From Ridgeia piscesae (Eukaryota; Annelida; Polychaeta; Sabellida; Siboglinidae), in NCBI GenBank assembly GCA_025642075.2, contig JAODUO010001704.1, positions 5,001 through 69,000 of the forward strand: a stretch of 64,000 nt of DNA, given 5' to 3'. The notes under the pieces are model-generated. The model was not told the DNA's origin, ran no database searches, and saw only the letters and a list, made by a program, of their open reading frames with translations. Both the position numbers and the translations under genes were made by a program. This document shows, piece after piece, positions 1 to 13,700 of the stretch (its first letter is position 1; the number at the start of each line of letters is the position of its first letter).

Positions 1-2440
1 ATGAGCAGTTATGTTTCAACACTAGCAATGTACTATTTATCATTATTTCGTAAAAATGTTGTTCCTGGCGCATTGCATATCTATTTGTGTATACATTTGC
101 TACAGACAATGTTTGTACACTTATTATTTGTGTACCTTATCATTACGTGTATTCACATATAAAATATGTGGAAATGAATGTTTCTAATTATTGCGTATCA
201 TTTAAGTACTAAAGACGACATTTGGAAGTATTTGTTGAAAGACATATGCTCAATGAATTTGACACCGATGTTTTCCGAGTAACGTGTGGCCTGCGTAATT
301 CATCGAGATCATTATAACATAATTACGTATAGAAGTAGGGATAAGGTAAGACAAGGAATGGCATTTTATAGTGACTATGTTTACAGAAATAATATATTGA
401 TCTGCTGGTATTCCCACAACGCCATTGGCTAATTTTACATCATATATAGTTTTGCGTCAGTTCTTGGATCTGTTGCGGATCTCCATCCTAATTTCTGGGG
501 CATATCGGTATTATATTGTCGTGGCATCGATGTAGGACATATCGGGCTGCACGGCGTTAGTTCATTTCTAGTTGGTTTATCTGTGTAAAGGTGTACGAGT
601 CCCAGACAGTACATTTGGTTTCTAAGATGTGTCTGACAAAGATGAAGTAAACCCGAGTTTTTATTTGAATTGACGGAAGTTTGAGATTTCTACGGCGTAA
701 GGCTAGTGACCTATCTGCTATTAAAGGAATTTAATTTATGTGGCTTTCTACTGGAGGTGTGATTTATGGCTAGGCCAAGATATTTTGCCGTGCATCAGTT
801 GCCAATATTTGTTCATAAAGCATGCACTGGTTGCTACACAGATTAATCAAACGCAGCGACCCCTGGCGCACGAGGATGAATTGCGTAAGGAACCAGGTAC
901 TGGAAGAACGTCAACAAATCTTCTGTGAATCCATGCTTCTTATTCATGACAAACACCCCATGTCCATTTGGGCGGGATTTAGTCCAATGTCGTTTGCCAG
1001 TACAAGAAGATACAGCATGCAAAATGAAACGCATGTCGCTAAGACACTGTCACCTAGAATTTCGTTTACAGCAGGAACCATCTACCCCCCTTCACCCGTC
1101 TTCCGTTATCCGAGACCGCGACAACGGAAGTGGAGCTGACGCTCCGGGATCCGTTTCATAACGATAAAGAGCTCCTAACGAAAACTCATCTTGAAACCAA
1201 ATGGTTTGTTTGTTAAGTTAAATGAGTTTATTTAAAGACACATATATCCATTGCCGAATACCGAGGACACTATTTCCATGACACATGAGCGACAATGTCC
1301 CGCTGGTGCTTCGTGATGATGGGTTTTCAGGTTTTCAAGATCTCTGCTATGGATAAAGAATTATTTTAACAACGTTTACAACGTTAATGAAATGGTCCTC
1401 TGGCTCTCAGCTTCCCAGTAACAATGTCCGTACAGCGCCAGCGATTTGTCTTCGGCTACAGCAAACTACGACCGTTTTGTAATACACACAGGATACTAAT
1501 GTTCTCAGTAAAAAATACGGAACGAAAGTGGAGTTGTGCAGACACTCTGGGATCCGTTTTCATAACATAAAGAGCGGTACTAATGTTCTCAGTAAAAATA
1601 TAGGACAATACGGTGCGTCACAAATATGAAAATACTGGTAGTGTTCATAATCCATTTCATACCAACTGTTACACTGTAAACCTAATATCGCAGTAAAAAT
1701 AACCACGATCTGTTCGGCAACGTAAGATGTTACGCATACGTTCAATAAACGAATGCCGCTATTTATTTGAAATCCCTAATAATAGTCAAACGTACAATAT
1801 CCTGTCTGAGTAATGTATTTCAAGCCTAGCAGTACGTGACGCAAGTCCAAATTGAGTTATATCCAATGTATTGACATTGTGTTTACAATAGAACCATTAC
1901 TCGCTTACGATTGCGATCAATAAACGACTTGTTGACAACAGAATAATAAACACGTTTATATAGAACAACAATTATTATAATACAATGTTCAGCATGTCGC
2001 ATTTTATACAATGGTGATTAACAAAATATCTACATTTTCCGCATAACTGTGAATTGTCAGCCATGTCGTGGCGTTTGTGTTAATACGTACGCAGGAGTGT
2101 GTGCATCTAGCAGCAATATCTATCGACTCTTGTATAACCGATACATCATTTCTGTCGCATATTTCAAATAACGTACTGCCATCTACATACTTATATAATA
2201 TAGAACAATCGTTCGTAAATCATTTATGTAAACAAGGAAACATTTAGCTCCTGACGATGTACCTTGCTGTACTCCCCCCATTGGGATGACCAGAATGGGA
2301 ATATTCATTTCCTATTTTACTTGTTGTTATATTTTGACAATTCATCCATCAGAGTATACATGTTATAGCTACCAAGTTTAACGGAAATCGAAGACTACGA
2401 AGAAAATTACATTTCCAACGCCAACTGTCAGACTTTTTTG
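1..2440. other. No gene recognised; AT-rich intergenic DNA
   Basis: I see no coding exon, RNA gene or recognisable transposon here. It lies downstream of the HECT gene, which ends at 2502 on the minus strand, so it should include that gene's 3' untranslated region, but I found no convincing poly(A) signal close to the stop. Two short stretches resemble each other (about 1120-1180 and 1517-1585, sharing GGGATCCGTTT and CATAACG/CATAACA), and the phrase ACTAATGTTCTCAGTAAAAA occurs near 1497 and 1579, so this is partly a small diverged local duplication. Confidence 0.5.
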
Positions 2441-2501
2441 TGGAATGGCCCTTCAGGGAATGTTTAACAGTTCGGTGTATTTGGACGCTTCAATGGATGT
2501 T

Positions 2502-3551
2502 TTATACTTCAGAATATTTAAACGCTTCAGGGGATGCCAGGACGGACAAGAATTCCCTCTTGAACTCCTTAATGCTGCCGTAGGTCGTGGGAACTTCCAG
2601 CTGGTTGGAACACGTGTGGCTGATTGGCCGTCGGTCCAGCCCCGTCAGTGTCGTGAACGTGACACTGATCTTGTCCGGCTGGTGGACAGACCCGGTGACA
2701 AAGATGAGAAAGTCCGTAAGAGTGTCAAAGTCGAGCCCGGCCACGAACTCCTTCAGGAAGTAGAGAGTCCGGTCCTGGTCGTCCGTCATGTCCTCTACCA
2801 GCGACATGATCACATCGGCTACTTTCTCTGGCGTCGGTCTCTGGGCCTCAATGATATGCGCGATGTCATCTGCCGATAGCCGCTGCCAGAACGCCACCCT
2901 GTGATCCTCGGGGATTCCCTGCCGCATCTTGGACACCAGTGATCCAGGTTTCTCCACCAAGTCCTGGTGCGCAATCGCCAGGATCTGGTCCCTGACTTCC
3001 GGTGCCTTTGGTATGTTGTTGAAGCCGTGGGCCATGTAGAAGTTCTGCAGTCTGTCTGCCTCCGCCACCGTCAGACCGCTGAAGTCACACATAGCCTTGG
3101 TCAACAAGGCCCGCTCCCGTGACGTCACGAACAGCAGGAAGTCGTCCATGAGACACTCGTCATCCACGTCGACATCAGCCGTGAACCTGATTAGGGTCGA
3201 TTTGGCAAAGAACGATGGGATTCTTCCCGTCAGCGCTACGGTGTGGGAGAGAATCCTCCCGAGGCACTCAAACTTCCACGACTCCTTACGGACCCTGAAG
3301 AGCGGCAGGTCAGGTATGATACAGTCCTCTCCACGGAACAGGTCCTCGGCGACCTGCCGCCAGAAACTCGCCAGTAGTTCCCGCGTCAAGCCGTCAGCGT
3401 CGACACCGAGCTCACCCAGGAACTCAACAGTTAGTACGTTATTGGCCAGTTCCTTGTCTTTGTACAGTTCGAAGACGTCAGCGACCAGCCCCTGGCGTAC
3501 AATGTACACGTGTTGTACACCGCGTCTGAGACAGGCTCGTAGGGCGGATAG
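2502..3551 (-). CDS. Last exon: HECT domain
   Basis: The exon encodes the whole HECT fold, about 349 residues, the usual domain length. The N-lobe signature [18 protein letters not shown] matches the family pattern of a phenylalanine, GE, GxD and LTRE. The C-lobe has LIFVTGS and ends with [13 protein letters not shown], in which the Cys codon at 2610-2612 is the expected thioester cysteine. The stop is at 2502-2504. The acceptor reads TTTATTCCAGAG: using the second AG (exon start 3551, phase 0) joins the 8216-8397 exon directly; using the first AG (start 3553) would need a further phase-1 exon upstream. The N-lobe is closest in style to compact G2E3-like HECT domains. The frame also runs open into the adjacent 36-bp repeat, which is not coding. 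Confidence 0.9.
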   Translation of the reverse strand, partial: LSALRACLRRGVQHVYIVRQGLVADVFELYKDKELANNVLTVEFLGELGVDADGLTRELLASFWRQVAEDLFRGEDCIIPDLPLFRVRKESWKFECLGRILSHTVALTGRIPSFFAKSTLIRFTADVDVDDECLMDDFLLFVTSRERALLTKAMCDFSGLTVAEADRLQNFYMAHGFNNIPKAPEVRDQILAIAHQDLVEKPGSLVSKMRQGIPEDHRVAFWQRLSADDIAHIIEAQRPTPEKVADVIMSLVEDMTDDQDRTLYFLKEFVAGLDFDTLTDFLIFVTGSVHQPDKISVTFTTLTGLDRRPISHTCSNQLEVPTTYGSIKEFKREFLSVLASPEAFKYSEV

Positions 3552-6500
3552 CTCTGGAATAAAGTAACAATGCCACATGTTATACACGTGTGAATCATTC
3601 ACAGAAATAAGCACGTTATACACGTGTGAATCATTCACATAAATAAGCATGTTATACACGTGTGAATCATTCACAGAAATAAGCACGTTATACCCGTGTG
3701 AATCATTCACATAAATAAGCACGTTATACACGTGTGAATCATTCACAGAAATAAGCATGTTATACACGTGTGAATCATTCACAGAAATAAGCATGTTATA
3801 CACGTGTGAATCAGTCACAGAAATAAGCATGTTATACACGTGTGAATCATTCACAGAAATAAGCACGTTATATCCGTGTGAATCATTCACAGAAATAAGC
3901 ATGTTATACACGTGTGAACCATTCACAGAAATAAGCACGTTATACCCGTGTGAATCATTCACAGAAATAAGCATGTTATACACGTGTGAATCATTCACAG
4001 AAATAAGCACGTTATACCCGTGTGAATCATTCACAGAAATAAGCATGTTATACACGTGTGAATCATTCACAGAAATAAGCATGTTATACACGTGTGAATC
4101 ATTCACATAAATAAGCATGTTATACACGTGTGAATCATTCACAGAAATAAGCATGTTATACACGTGTGAACCATTCACAGAAATAAGCATGTTATACACG
4201 TGTGAACCATTCACATAAATAAGCATGTTATACACGTGTGAATCATTCACATAAATAAGCATGTTATACACGTGTGAATCATTCACATAAATAAGCACGT
4301 TATACACGTGTGAATCATTCACATAAATAAGCACGTTATACACGTGTGAATCATTCACAGAAATAAGCACGTTATACACGTGTGAATCATTCACAGAAAT
4401 AAGAAGTAATTGTAAAACAAAACGAAGAGTGACCACAAATATGTGAATATATATTATTAATCGCACACAATCACATGGGAAGGTGTATCATCGGCAGATG
4501 TGTACGACCTGTTTTCGATGATTGAATAAAAGGTAGGTAATGCCAAGTTTGAAGGGAAACAGTTCATCACTAGAGTGACTATTTAATAGATCACTGGTTT
4601 TGGGCTCACAGTTACCCTTACAAAAAAAGAGTCAATGATATATCATTGAATACCATTCAGTACCTTTCTATGGTATTTCAGTAGGACTCAATGGTAATTT
4701 GTAATACCATTCAGTACCATTGGACCATTCAATGGTATTTCAGTAGGCTCAATGGTACTTTGAATGTTAATTCGTAATACCATTTAGTACAACTGGACCA
4801 TTCAATGATAAAAACAGGCTTCAATGGTACTTCCAATGGTATTGGAACATATTGTTCAATAATAAATCAGATTTCAGTGGTATTCTCAGTGGTATTTTAT
4901 AATATCATTAAATATGATATGATAAAACATGTTGCAATGGCACTCTCAGTGGTATTTGAACAAGACTGGCATACTTATCATACAATGTTCAACATACAAT
5001 GTTCAACAATAAATCAGATTTTAGTGGTATTCTCAATGGTATTTGAGAATACCATTCAGTACCATTCAATGACATTATCAGGCTTCAATGGTACTCTCAA
5101 TGGTATTTGAGAATACCATTCATTACCCAATGGTAATGAATGGTATCCATACTTGTCTTCGAGTTCGCAGCAGCTCATTCGATTAATCAACTCTTGTTAC
5201 ATAGTTACATATTTTATGTGTTCTTCCATTATCAATCGGGATAAATTATTACTATTTTTTATTATGACTGACTACCCCATCTTATTGAACATTTAATCGT
5301 ATATAAGTCTACAAATAACAAACCAATCAGAATACAAAAGCAGATTTCTGCGGGGTTCAGCGCGGGATATTTAAATGAATTTGTATTCGCTCACATAATT
5401 CGGAGGTTAAACATCTTAGAAATCTACATCTCAATTCGGATAGGACATGAGCAATTAGCGCATCCCAGATGCATCAGAGCCGCAAAGGCGTGTGCGTTGC
5501 AAAGTCGAAATAAAAAAATTGCACTATTTTCTAAATTTAAAATTAAAACAAATAAATCTGCATGATACAGAATAACTATTAATGATGTAGCCTTAGGTTT
5601 GGGGGAATATCCCTAAATCACAAGACATCTACTTTGCGGTCGATCGTGACATGCGTCTGGCCCAGTAGTGCGCTAACTGTTCACGCCCTGTGACTGTGAC
5701 ATCGGTTTGTTTATGTCGACTCGATGGTATAACTGGTTAATCTGTGTATAAAAGGAGGGATTGTTTAAAAACGAATTAATGAAAGCACGTATGTATATCT
5801 TGAAAAATTGCATGCATACTAAAGTCTTGTTTGCCTTCTAAATGCTTTTTCTAAATAATTTAAATTAAATTTGACTGCATGCTAGTAAAAAAATGTAATG
5901 TTACTGGCAATGCCTGTTTAATCAAATAACAAAATATATGTATTTGCAATATATTCCATGCATACTTAGAACATATTTTGATTGCCATAGATTGAAAAAC
6001 ATGAAGTGCATATAGTTTTGTACTTCTTTATTTTATTATTATGGCTCAATCATTTTGGAATTAATGTACTTTTGAAATTGTGTAAAGACTTTGTAAAAAG
6101 AAGATCTAGCTAGCAGTGAATTATGGCCTTAGTAAAATGAAAACAAGTTCCATTGTTGTATTTGTATTATATAATTATCATATAATGCATAATAATTTTT
6201 TTGGAAAACCACTTCATAGCTGCATTAATTGTACATTGTTTAAAAAACAGTAACATTTCATTCGAGCTAGTGATTGATAAATCTTTTTTTCCCAGAATAT
6301 GTTCGAGAAGTATACCCACTTCTGGGCAAAGACCAGAAGAAAGGCTTTGAGGTTACCTTTGACACTCTACCTAAGACAAAGCTGTCTAAAGTGAAAGAAA
6401 ACTCAAGGAAAATGTGAAGATTCATCGATGGACATCATATTTTATGATATTTCAGATTTGATGTGCATGTTTGTAACTATGTACGATCGAGTGCAGCACA

Positions 6501-8565
6501 CTTAACATATTAAAACATTGTTAATTTATCTGGACTATGTTTTCAGTTTGATCTACATGTGCATATGAGCCACTATTGAAACAAATCGAATTACCCCCGG
6601 GGCAATCATTATTAATTGTACATATGGCTCAAATTACATTGGTCTGTCACTGAACGAAACAAAAATAAGCTGGCAAGTACAAATAATGGCAGTGATTGTT
6701 CTTAATGACTTCCATGCAATCCCCTGATTTATACACTTCTGTGAAGTCAGAACTGGCAAACAGTTGTTTCTAGCAAAACGATGAGTGTGTTCTCCAAAGT
6801 GTATTTCTACCCCATACGGGGTAGAAATACACTTTGGAGAACACACTCATCGTTTTGCTAGAAACATGCTCTTATCTCTACGAGATACATACGGTGATGG
6901 TATGCTGTCTCGCAAGTGTTGTTCACTTACTTTATGAAGCTCGTAACAGTGCTAGCAATTGGAAAGTTTCAAACCAAGCCATACTGGCAATATTGAAAAC
7001 AAAACCTCCAGTTTCAAAACAAGCCATACTGGCAATATTGAAAACAAAACCTCCAGTTTCAAAACAAGCCATACTGGCAATATTGAAAACAAAACCTCCA
7101 GTTTCAAAACAAGCCATACTGGCAATATTGAAAACAAAACCTCCAGTTTCAAAACAAGCCATACTGGCAATATTGAAAACAAAACCTCCAGTTTCAAAAC
7201 AAGCCTGGGACTGCGACGGTAGCGGGTAAGGGTTCTCCGTTGTTACTAACATAGTTGCTCTTAGTAATACATCAAGTATTTTTAATGAAACTAATTTTAA
7301 ATAAAAATACAAGTGTGGTATGCGTTTTGAGGAAACTCGCGCCAGGTATGACGTACGTATAAGATATAAAAGCGGGCAATGCGCTTTGTGTTTTGCAGAA
7401 TGTGGGACCGGCCGGTACTGGACCCACACACTGGGTAGCACAGCACTGAGCAGCCATCCTCCCTTGAAGGGTGTGAGAAGAAAGCAAGTGTTTCATGAGC
7501 CTTCTTTGTGCTGTGTCGTCTCGGATGCCTGGGTATTGTTGTGCAGAGTTCTCACTCAACTCTTCTTGATCTTCACTAGCAGATGGGCCGGGACTCTTGA
7601 AAAATCACAGAAATGCTTTGATGACACAGACACGTACCACACAGTAAGCTATTACGGCAGTAGGGAGGGATGTTACCCCATCAGTGTGGTATATTACCCC
7701 GTAATTTCCACATATAATAACCATACATGTAACGACAAGCACAGTGTCTATAAGGCAAAGTTCAAGCCGGTCGCAACTGGCAGATTCCATTAAATGAGTA
7801 AATGTCACCAATTTCTACCCTATTTCTATACTTGGCACTGTATTATTATTTGACCTGCAAAAGTATTATATAAATTTTTTTCGAGTCCTGTTGTGACGGT
7901 GTGCTAATTGCATGTGGACACTGTATGTTTCCGCATACGCAAAAAAAAAGAATTCCGACAACTAAAACTTTAATTATTTTTAAATGTTCAAAAAATAGTG
8001 GTAACAAGTTTTACAGAACAACGTAGATATAAGAGAATGCATTCAGGAATTTCCATTTTTATTTATACATACATACATACGTATATATATGGGTATTCAT
8101 CATTTTATTAGTTATAAGTTATAAATGATAAGTTACTGATTATTAATAATAAAAAATAAAAATGAATAAGTGCAGTACAGAGTCCTCGTGGTAATAGGAA
8201 CAACGTAGCACTCACCTGTTCTGATCCAGCAAAATCGTTATGAGGAAACTGTGATAGTTCATCACTGCTGCTGGGAAGATCCAGCACATTAACATAGTCT
8301 CTTCTGGTCTCTGCTGGCACATTCTCATAGTCTATAGAACTATCGTCCGACTCATGGCAGCTGTTGTTGTCTCTGTCTTCTCTGGCAGGGGACTCATCTA
8401 CAAATGATAATTGTGGTCAAATATTGCTCGACCTTTCACCACAGGTTTCCATAGAGACCTGTCCACCCATCATTTGGACAGGTCCAGTTTGTTTCATGGT
8501 AAAATGGCACTGGGTGATACAAATTTGAGGAACAAAAAAGTTCATTTCATAACACCTGGTACATG

Positions 8566-8612
<47 letters not shown>

Positions 8613-10472
8613 CAGTTATCACGAAACGTCGACAGAATCTGCTTTGGGGGGGTAAATTTAGAATTCAATATTTCCCATTTCCTTTTAGTTACTAATAAAT
8701 AACATGTCAAGGTATACAGGAAATAAATTTGAGTAGCTTAATTAGTAAAACCGGCTCTTTGGGATCGCTACTATACTCATATTCTACGAAAGCATGATAT
8801 GAACTGAACACATGCTTTATACAGCAATGTGTGCAACACAGACAACATGTTTTTACTCTTCGATAGTTGACACCATCTGGTCGTTTTAGACTATTATCTA
8901 AAATTGTAACGATGGTCATTGCTGGAGCTTGCTTCACGTGGATCTTCCTCCAACTGATCCCGGATGACAGAGACAGGGACAACTCTCCACCCGTCGTAGT
9001 GTGGGTGAAATATCCACCCCCTTCATAGCAACATTCATGGTAACATGAGATGCCTCTCATCATAAGGGTGTTGTCCACTGGCACAATGGCGTGCGCATAC
9101 AATAAGCCGTTTACTGCATGTAACTTCCGTCATAAGCTTAAGCTTGCCTCTGATGCCTGATTTCCTTGTACTGCGTGAAGACCCTGCCACAATGTCGTCT
9201 GAATTTGGGAGTTCTCTCATCAGTGTTTAGGAGAATGTGTCAATGTCCTCCACCACGTCAATTTGTGCTGAGGGTGGTCTTGTAGTGCACGTCTTTCTTG
9301 ATCCACAGTTTATATTTTTGTTTCTCTTGTGCAGTCCACATCATTCAGTTTCTCCGTTATGGTTTCGTCACTCATCGAGGTTAATTCAGATAAGGAGTTT
9401 GGCAATACTTTGGAGGCAATCGCCGTCATTGACATAGGCATAGGCACACGTGTCTCTGAGCTTGACATTGGATGGTCTCCCCCTGCTGAATGCATTAAAT
9501 GATATCTTAACGTCGCTGAATTCAAGGCAGAATTTCCTGTAGATGTATTGCATAGTGTCTATCAGTGAGAAGGTTTCTCTTCTTCTGATTTGATCACTCT
9601 TTCAAAGTAACTCATTGCTGTTTTCTGATCTCGTCAGAAATTCCGCTACCAATATCTTATCTTCTGTTTTGTCTACTGCCTCCCTCGTGTCTCTCTTCTG
9701 GTAGTGGCAGCGGTACATCATTTTTGAGATATTTGATTTGCATCTCGAGTATATGCTTGGCATCACCACACGTATAAACGTCATAACAAATAGAAGAAAT
9801 AATGGCTCCATTTCTAATTTATCATTGTCACATACCTTAAGTAACACCAGAGAAATTTGCGAAAAAACGTCCACTAATATTTAAAACTCTCTCCAAAATC
9901 AGTGAGTCTATGTCATTCACTCGGTATCGTCAAAAACTACCCTACGTCGAAATATGAGTCTATTATATTTTACTACGGATTTAAAAAAAATTGGAGGCCA
10001 ATTTAACCTCTACAGGTGTTATCTAAATGGAAGTGTCAACATATAGATACAATTAGTATTTTTGTACTACATTATTTACACTTGCATGCGCTTTGTTGAA
10101 AATTTGCATACGTTCGGTATCGGCCAAACTACCCCACCATATATACTGTTCCTGTGGCGCGCCCATTCAACAAAACGCGGACTTTTTTGAAGACTCTATG
10201 TCGAACTACACACCGTTAAATGGGTAAAGAAACCACCCACCTGTGATTGTTGGTTAATGCATAATTTGTGTTAGTATAATAGTACTACAGAAAAAAACTT
10301 CAAAAAATGGGTCAAAAATGCTCTTTATTTGCTTGTATCTTCCATGTAAAAGTTGGGTTCCCATGGTACCTGTTACCGAGGCGGTTACCATGACCACCAT
10401 TACAATGCTGTGCTGTATGTTTTTATAATGGTTAGATTACAAAAACGTTTTGTCAACATTTCGTGTTAGTGA

Positions 10473-10527
<55 letters not shown>

Positions 10528-10662
10528 CACACACTGTATGTATATACAGTGTATATGTATATATATATATATATATATACACATACACACACTGTATGTA
10601 TATACAGTGTATATGTATATATATATATGTATATATATATACATGCACTGCATATATATATA

Positions 10663-10724
<62 letters not shown>

Positions 10725-13700
10725 GTGCATGTATAGTATGTATAAATATTTACCAGGCATATTTTGTCAATAATGCCTTGAAAATGGATGGCACACATAT
10801 GTGCGAGCATGGGTTATTGTGTGCTACTGCACATGTGTACATGTCTGAGTTGGGTTCTATAGTTCTAAGAATGCAAGTTCGTGCCCATAACATGCATTTA
10901 CTGGGAAATGTTATCCTACATAAAGGCTGTCTAGTGACACAGCACACATGCTGAGAAGGCATCAAAAGGCATAATTTTCTGGGTCATTGAAGAGTTACTA
11001 AAAGCTGGCAATGGCTAGTTGATACCCTTCCATGTCCAAATGCCCTGTTATGGCTGTTCCGATGTACAAACATATTTAAGTTTAGGGTTAATTTTAGGGT
11101 TAGTATTAGGTTTAGGGTCAAGTTGTATTATATTCGATTCGATTCAGTTAGATTGAAGGTACTTTTGACAAGATAGTGCCTTCAGGCGTTTACATGAATT
11201 TGTACGTGGAAATAGCCACCTCCCTAAAACCTAACGAATAGCAACTACTTTCAAGAATACACCAGCGGCGCAGTGGTTTAGGCTTTGAATCCTTCACTTC
11301 TGTGTCAAACCATTGCAAAGTGTCTTCACTCTGGCTTGGTCCTGTTCACACAGCTGTATGAATGGGTACATGGCTATAGACAGTGGTGAATATTTGCATA
11401 ATCTTCCCACACTAGGTGCAGCACGTACAGCCGGACGCTTCCCAGAGAAGTCAAGATGGTGTCGATTGAAGGAGTCATGTGCAAAGTGCTCTGAGCAATC
11501 CTGAGGATTGGGTGCTCTGCTAACTAAGAACTGAACTTTTGTATATTTCCTCATTCCAGCAGTTTTCTACGATTTTTGTATTCATTTCCTTCCATTAACA
11601 ACTAGTGCTGCCCCTTCTGGCCAATGTAGCAACATCATCATAACTTGTAACATGCAAGGTAAACAACAACAAAATCGTGTAAACCCCATTTATTCAAAAT
11701 TAGATATATATTAACCGATTAGCACTCAACTCGGGCATTGACGGTCACCCCGAATCTCCTCAGGTCGGCTATAGCCGGCCAGTGACTACAGCACAACGTT
11801 TGAATTCGGTTTAAGTGGTTGCATCTAGTGATTAAATTGTGGCTATTTTGAATACTTCCGTTCTCAAAAATATTTCTGGACATTTAAAAATTACGTCCAG
11901 CCAGGATGTTGGCCACGTATAGAGCTAAAATGTGTAACATATTATAACGCGTTATCTACCACTGTGTAGACAATTTAACGTTCTTTTAAATAAACCCAAC
12001 TTGTAGCAGTAAAAAGCCAAACATAAAAAAGTTATATTGCGACAAAGTATTTATTTTATAAAATGTTTAAAAATGTCTTAGTGTCAATTAAGAAATGGTC
12101 AACATATTTTTAAGTTACAAAAACAGTTTTGACGCCACTGTGTAGGCACTTTTATTATCTACAACAAGCACACAACATGCAATTGCGAGAATTGAATAAT
12201 AAAGGCGCTAGAGCAAAAACAATGGCGCAAGCAATATTTTTTTTAACATCTAGGTCAAACATCTGAGGAGGCACAGGCTTCATGTTAAAATCGGCTGAGT
12301 GCTAATGGGTTAATATGGTTGCTAGGCGATGCACTGTGCATTAGGCCATATAAAATAATTACCAGTTTCTGATAAATGCACATTTTAAACTATGTGCTGC
12401 AAAACTTAAAAACCAACCTGGAGAACTGTTGCTTGTACTGTCCTGGTGTGTAACAATAGCGTACGTATCCATGTCTTCAGCACAACCCACCACACTCTGG
12501 AACAATGATGTCAATCTTAGTGTGTCAATTATAGGTTCAAAATGATACTGTACCACAACAAATTTGTCACAGAACATGTCACTATATAATATTTACTCAC
12601 ACTGAAATGGGTTTGTTAAAGAAGGTCATCCATTTGCTTTTGTCAACTCCACTGAAACATAGCCACACTTGGACACAACCACATTGGGACACAACCACAC
12701 TTGGACACAACCCGACTTGGAAATAACCCCACTCTTACAAAGTCACGGATATTCTCAGTTACGCTTTAAAAATGGATGCCTCACATGTGTTTGTAATGAC
12801 TCTTTGGTCGTAATCACCCAGCTCACTGGCCCGTGTGTATATCAGTTGTCACTGGCAACAATTCTACACTGCCTAAAGCCATGCTGCCAACCTGACCAGC
12901 GTAGACACTTTGGTTTCACTCACCCTGCCAGTCTGTGTGGGTTGTCTAGGCAGAGTCTGTGGAACGTTCTCGTAGTCGTTGGCGGGGGGACCAGTGCCGC
13001 TGACCTCCTCTGTAGTCTGGCGATCAAGCCTCAGAGGACTTTCTGTCGAATGACAAAGGCAGGAATATTTCAGGCACTGGAAGTCTCACAAGATTCTACC
13101 GAATGATAACATCAGGATGATTCTGGGCATCGACATGTCTCATCAGATTCTCAACGGAATGATAAAAGCAAGATTATTTCAAACATCAACACTATTGTAA
13201 TTTTATCAAAGTTTTCATAAAAAATATGCAAAGATAACCTTATACATGTATAATAAAAATGGATATGTTGCATACTACACCGACACCTTCATGAAAAAAC
13301 ATGATATGAGTCTTTATGCACCCAGCACTGATAGTGACATTACATGGAGAGCATTCTCACCTGCCAGGAATCGTTGCACTGTGTTACAATACGTCTGAAT
13401 GCAATTACAGCTACTGACTTCGCCAGTCCCTACTGCATCACCCGTGAGAACAGTTCAAATACACGCTGTGACTTGACGACGTATACACGACTGGCGGGAA
13501 TCCAAATATAATTACCCATTCGCATCCTAAGCATCTTGATGTAGAATTAACACAAATCACCCCTACATTACATCACATGACCTGAGAGTGACCAGTCACT
13601 GACCACACTCCTCAGGCACTTTCACTGACGTAGGTTAAGAGCCGTTTCACAAATGGTTGTGCTGGGGTGGTCAAGGTTGGTACTGGCGTGCGAGGATGAG

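Noticed and set aside
2445..2879. 144-codon plus-strand frame
   Set aside because: Shadow of the HECT exon on the opposite strand.
3577..4466. In-frame N-terminal extension of the HECT frame (repeated [10 protein letters not shown])
   Set aside because: It is the translation of the intronic 36-bp array beyond a good 3' splice site at 3551-3556.
6634..6846. 70-codon minus-strand frame
   Set aside because: Runs through the perfect hairpin and has no homologous character.
7272..7580. Extra exon ([20 protein letters not shown]) between the YVNV exon and the HECT exon
   Set aside because: Its acceptor requires a phase-2 donor; from the phase-0 donor at 8216 it would start with TGA.
11075..11120. 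True telomere or chromosome end
   Set aside because: Only a few irregular TTTAGGGT words; at most a weak interstitial trace.
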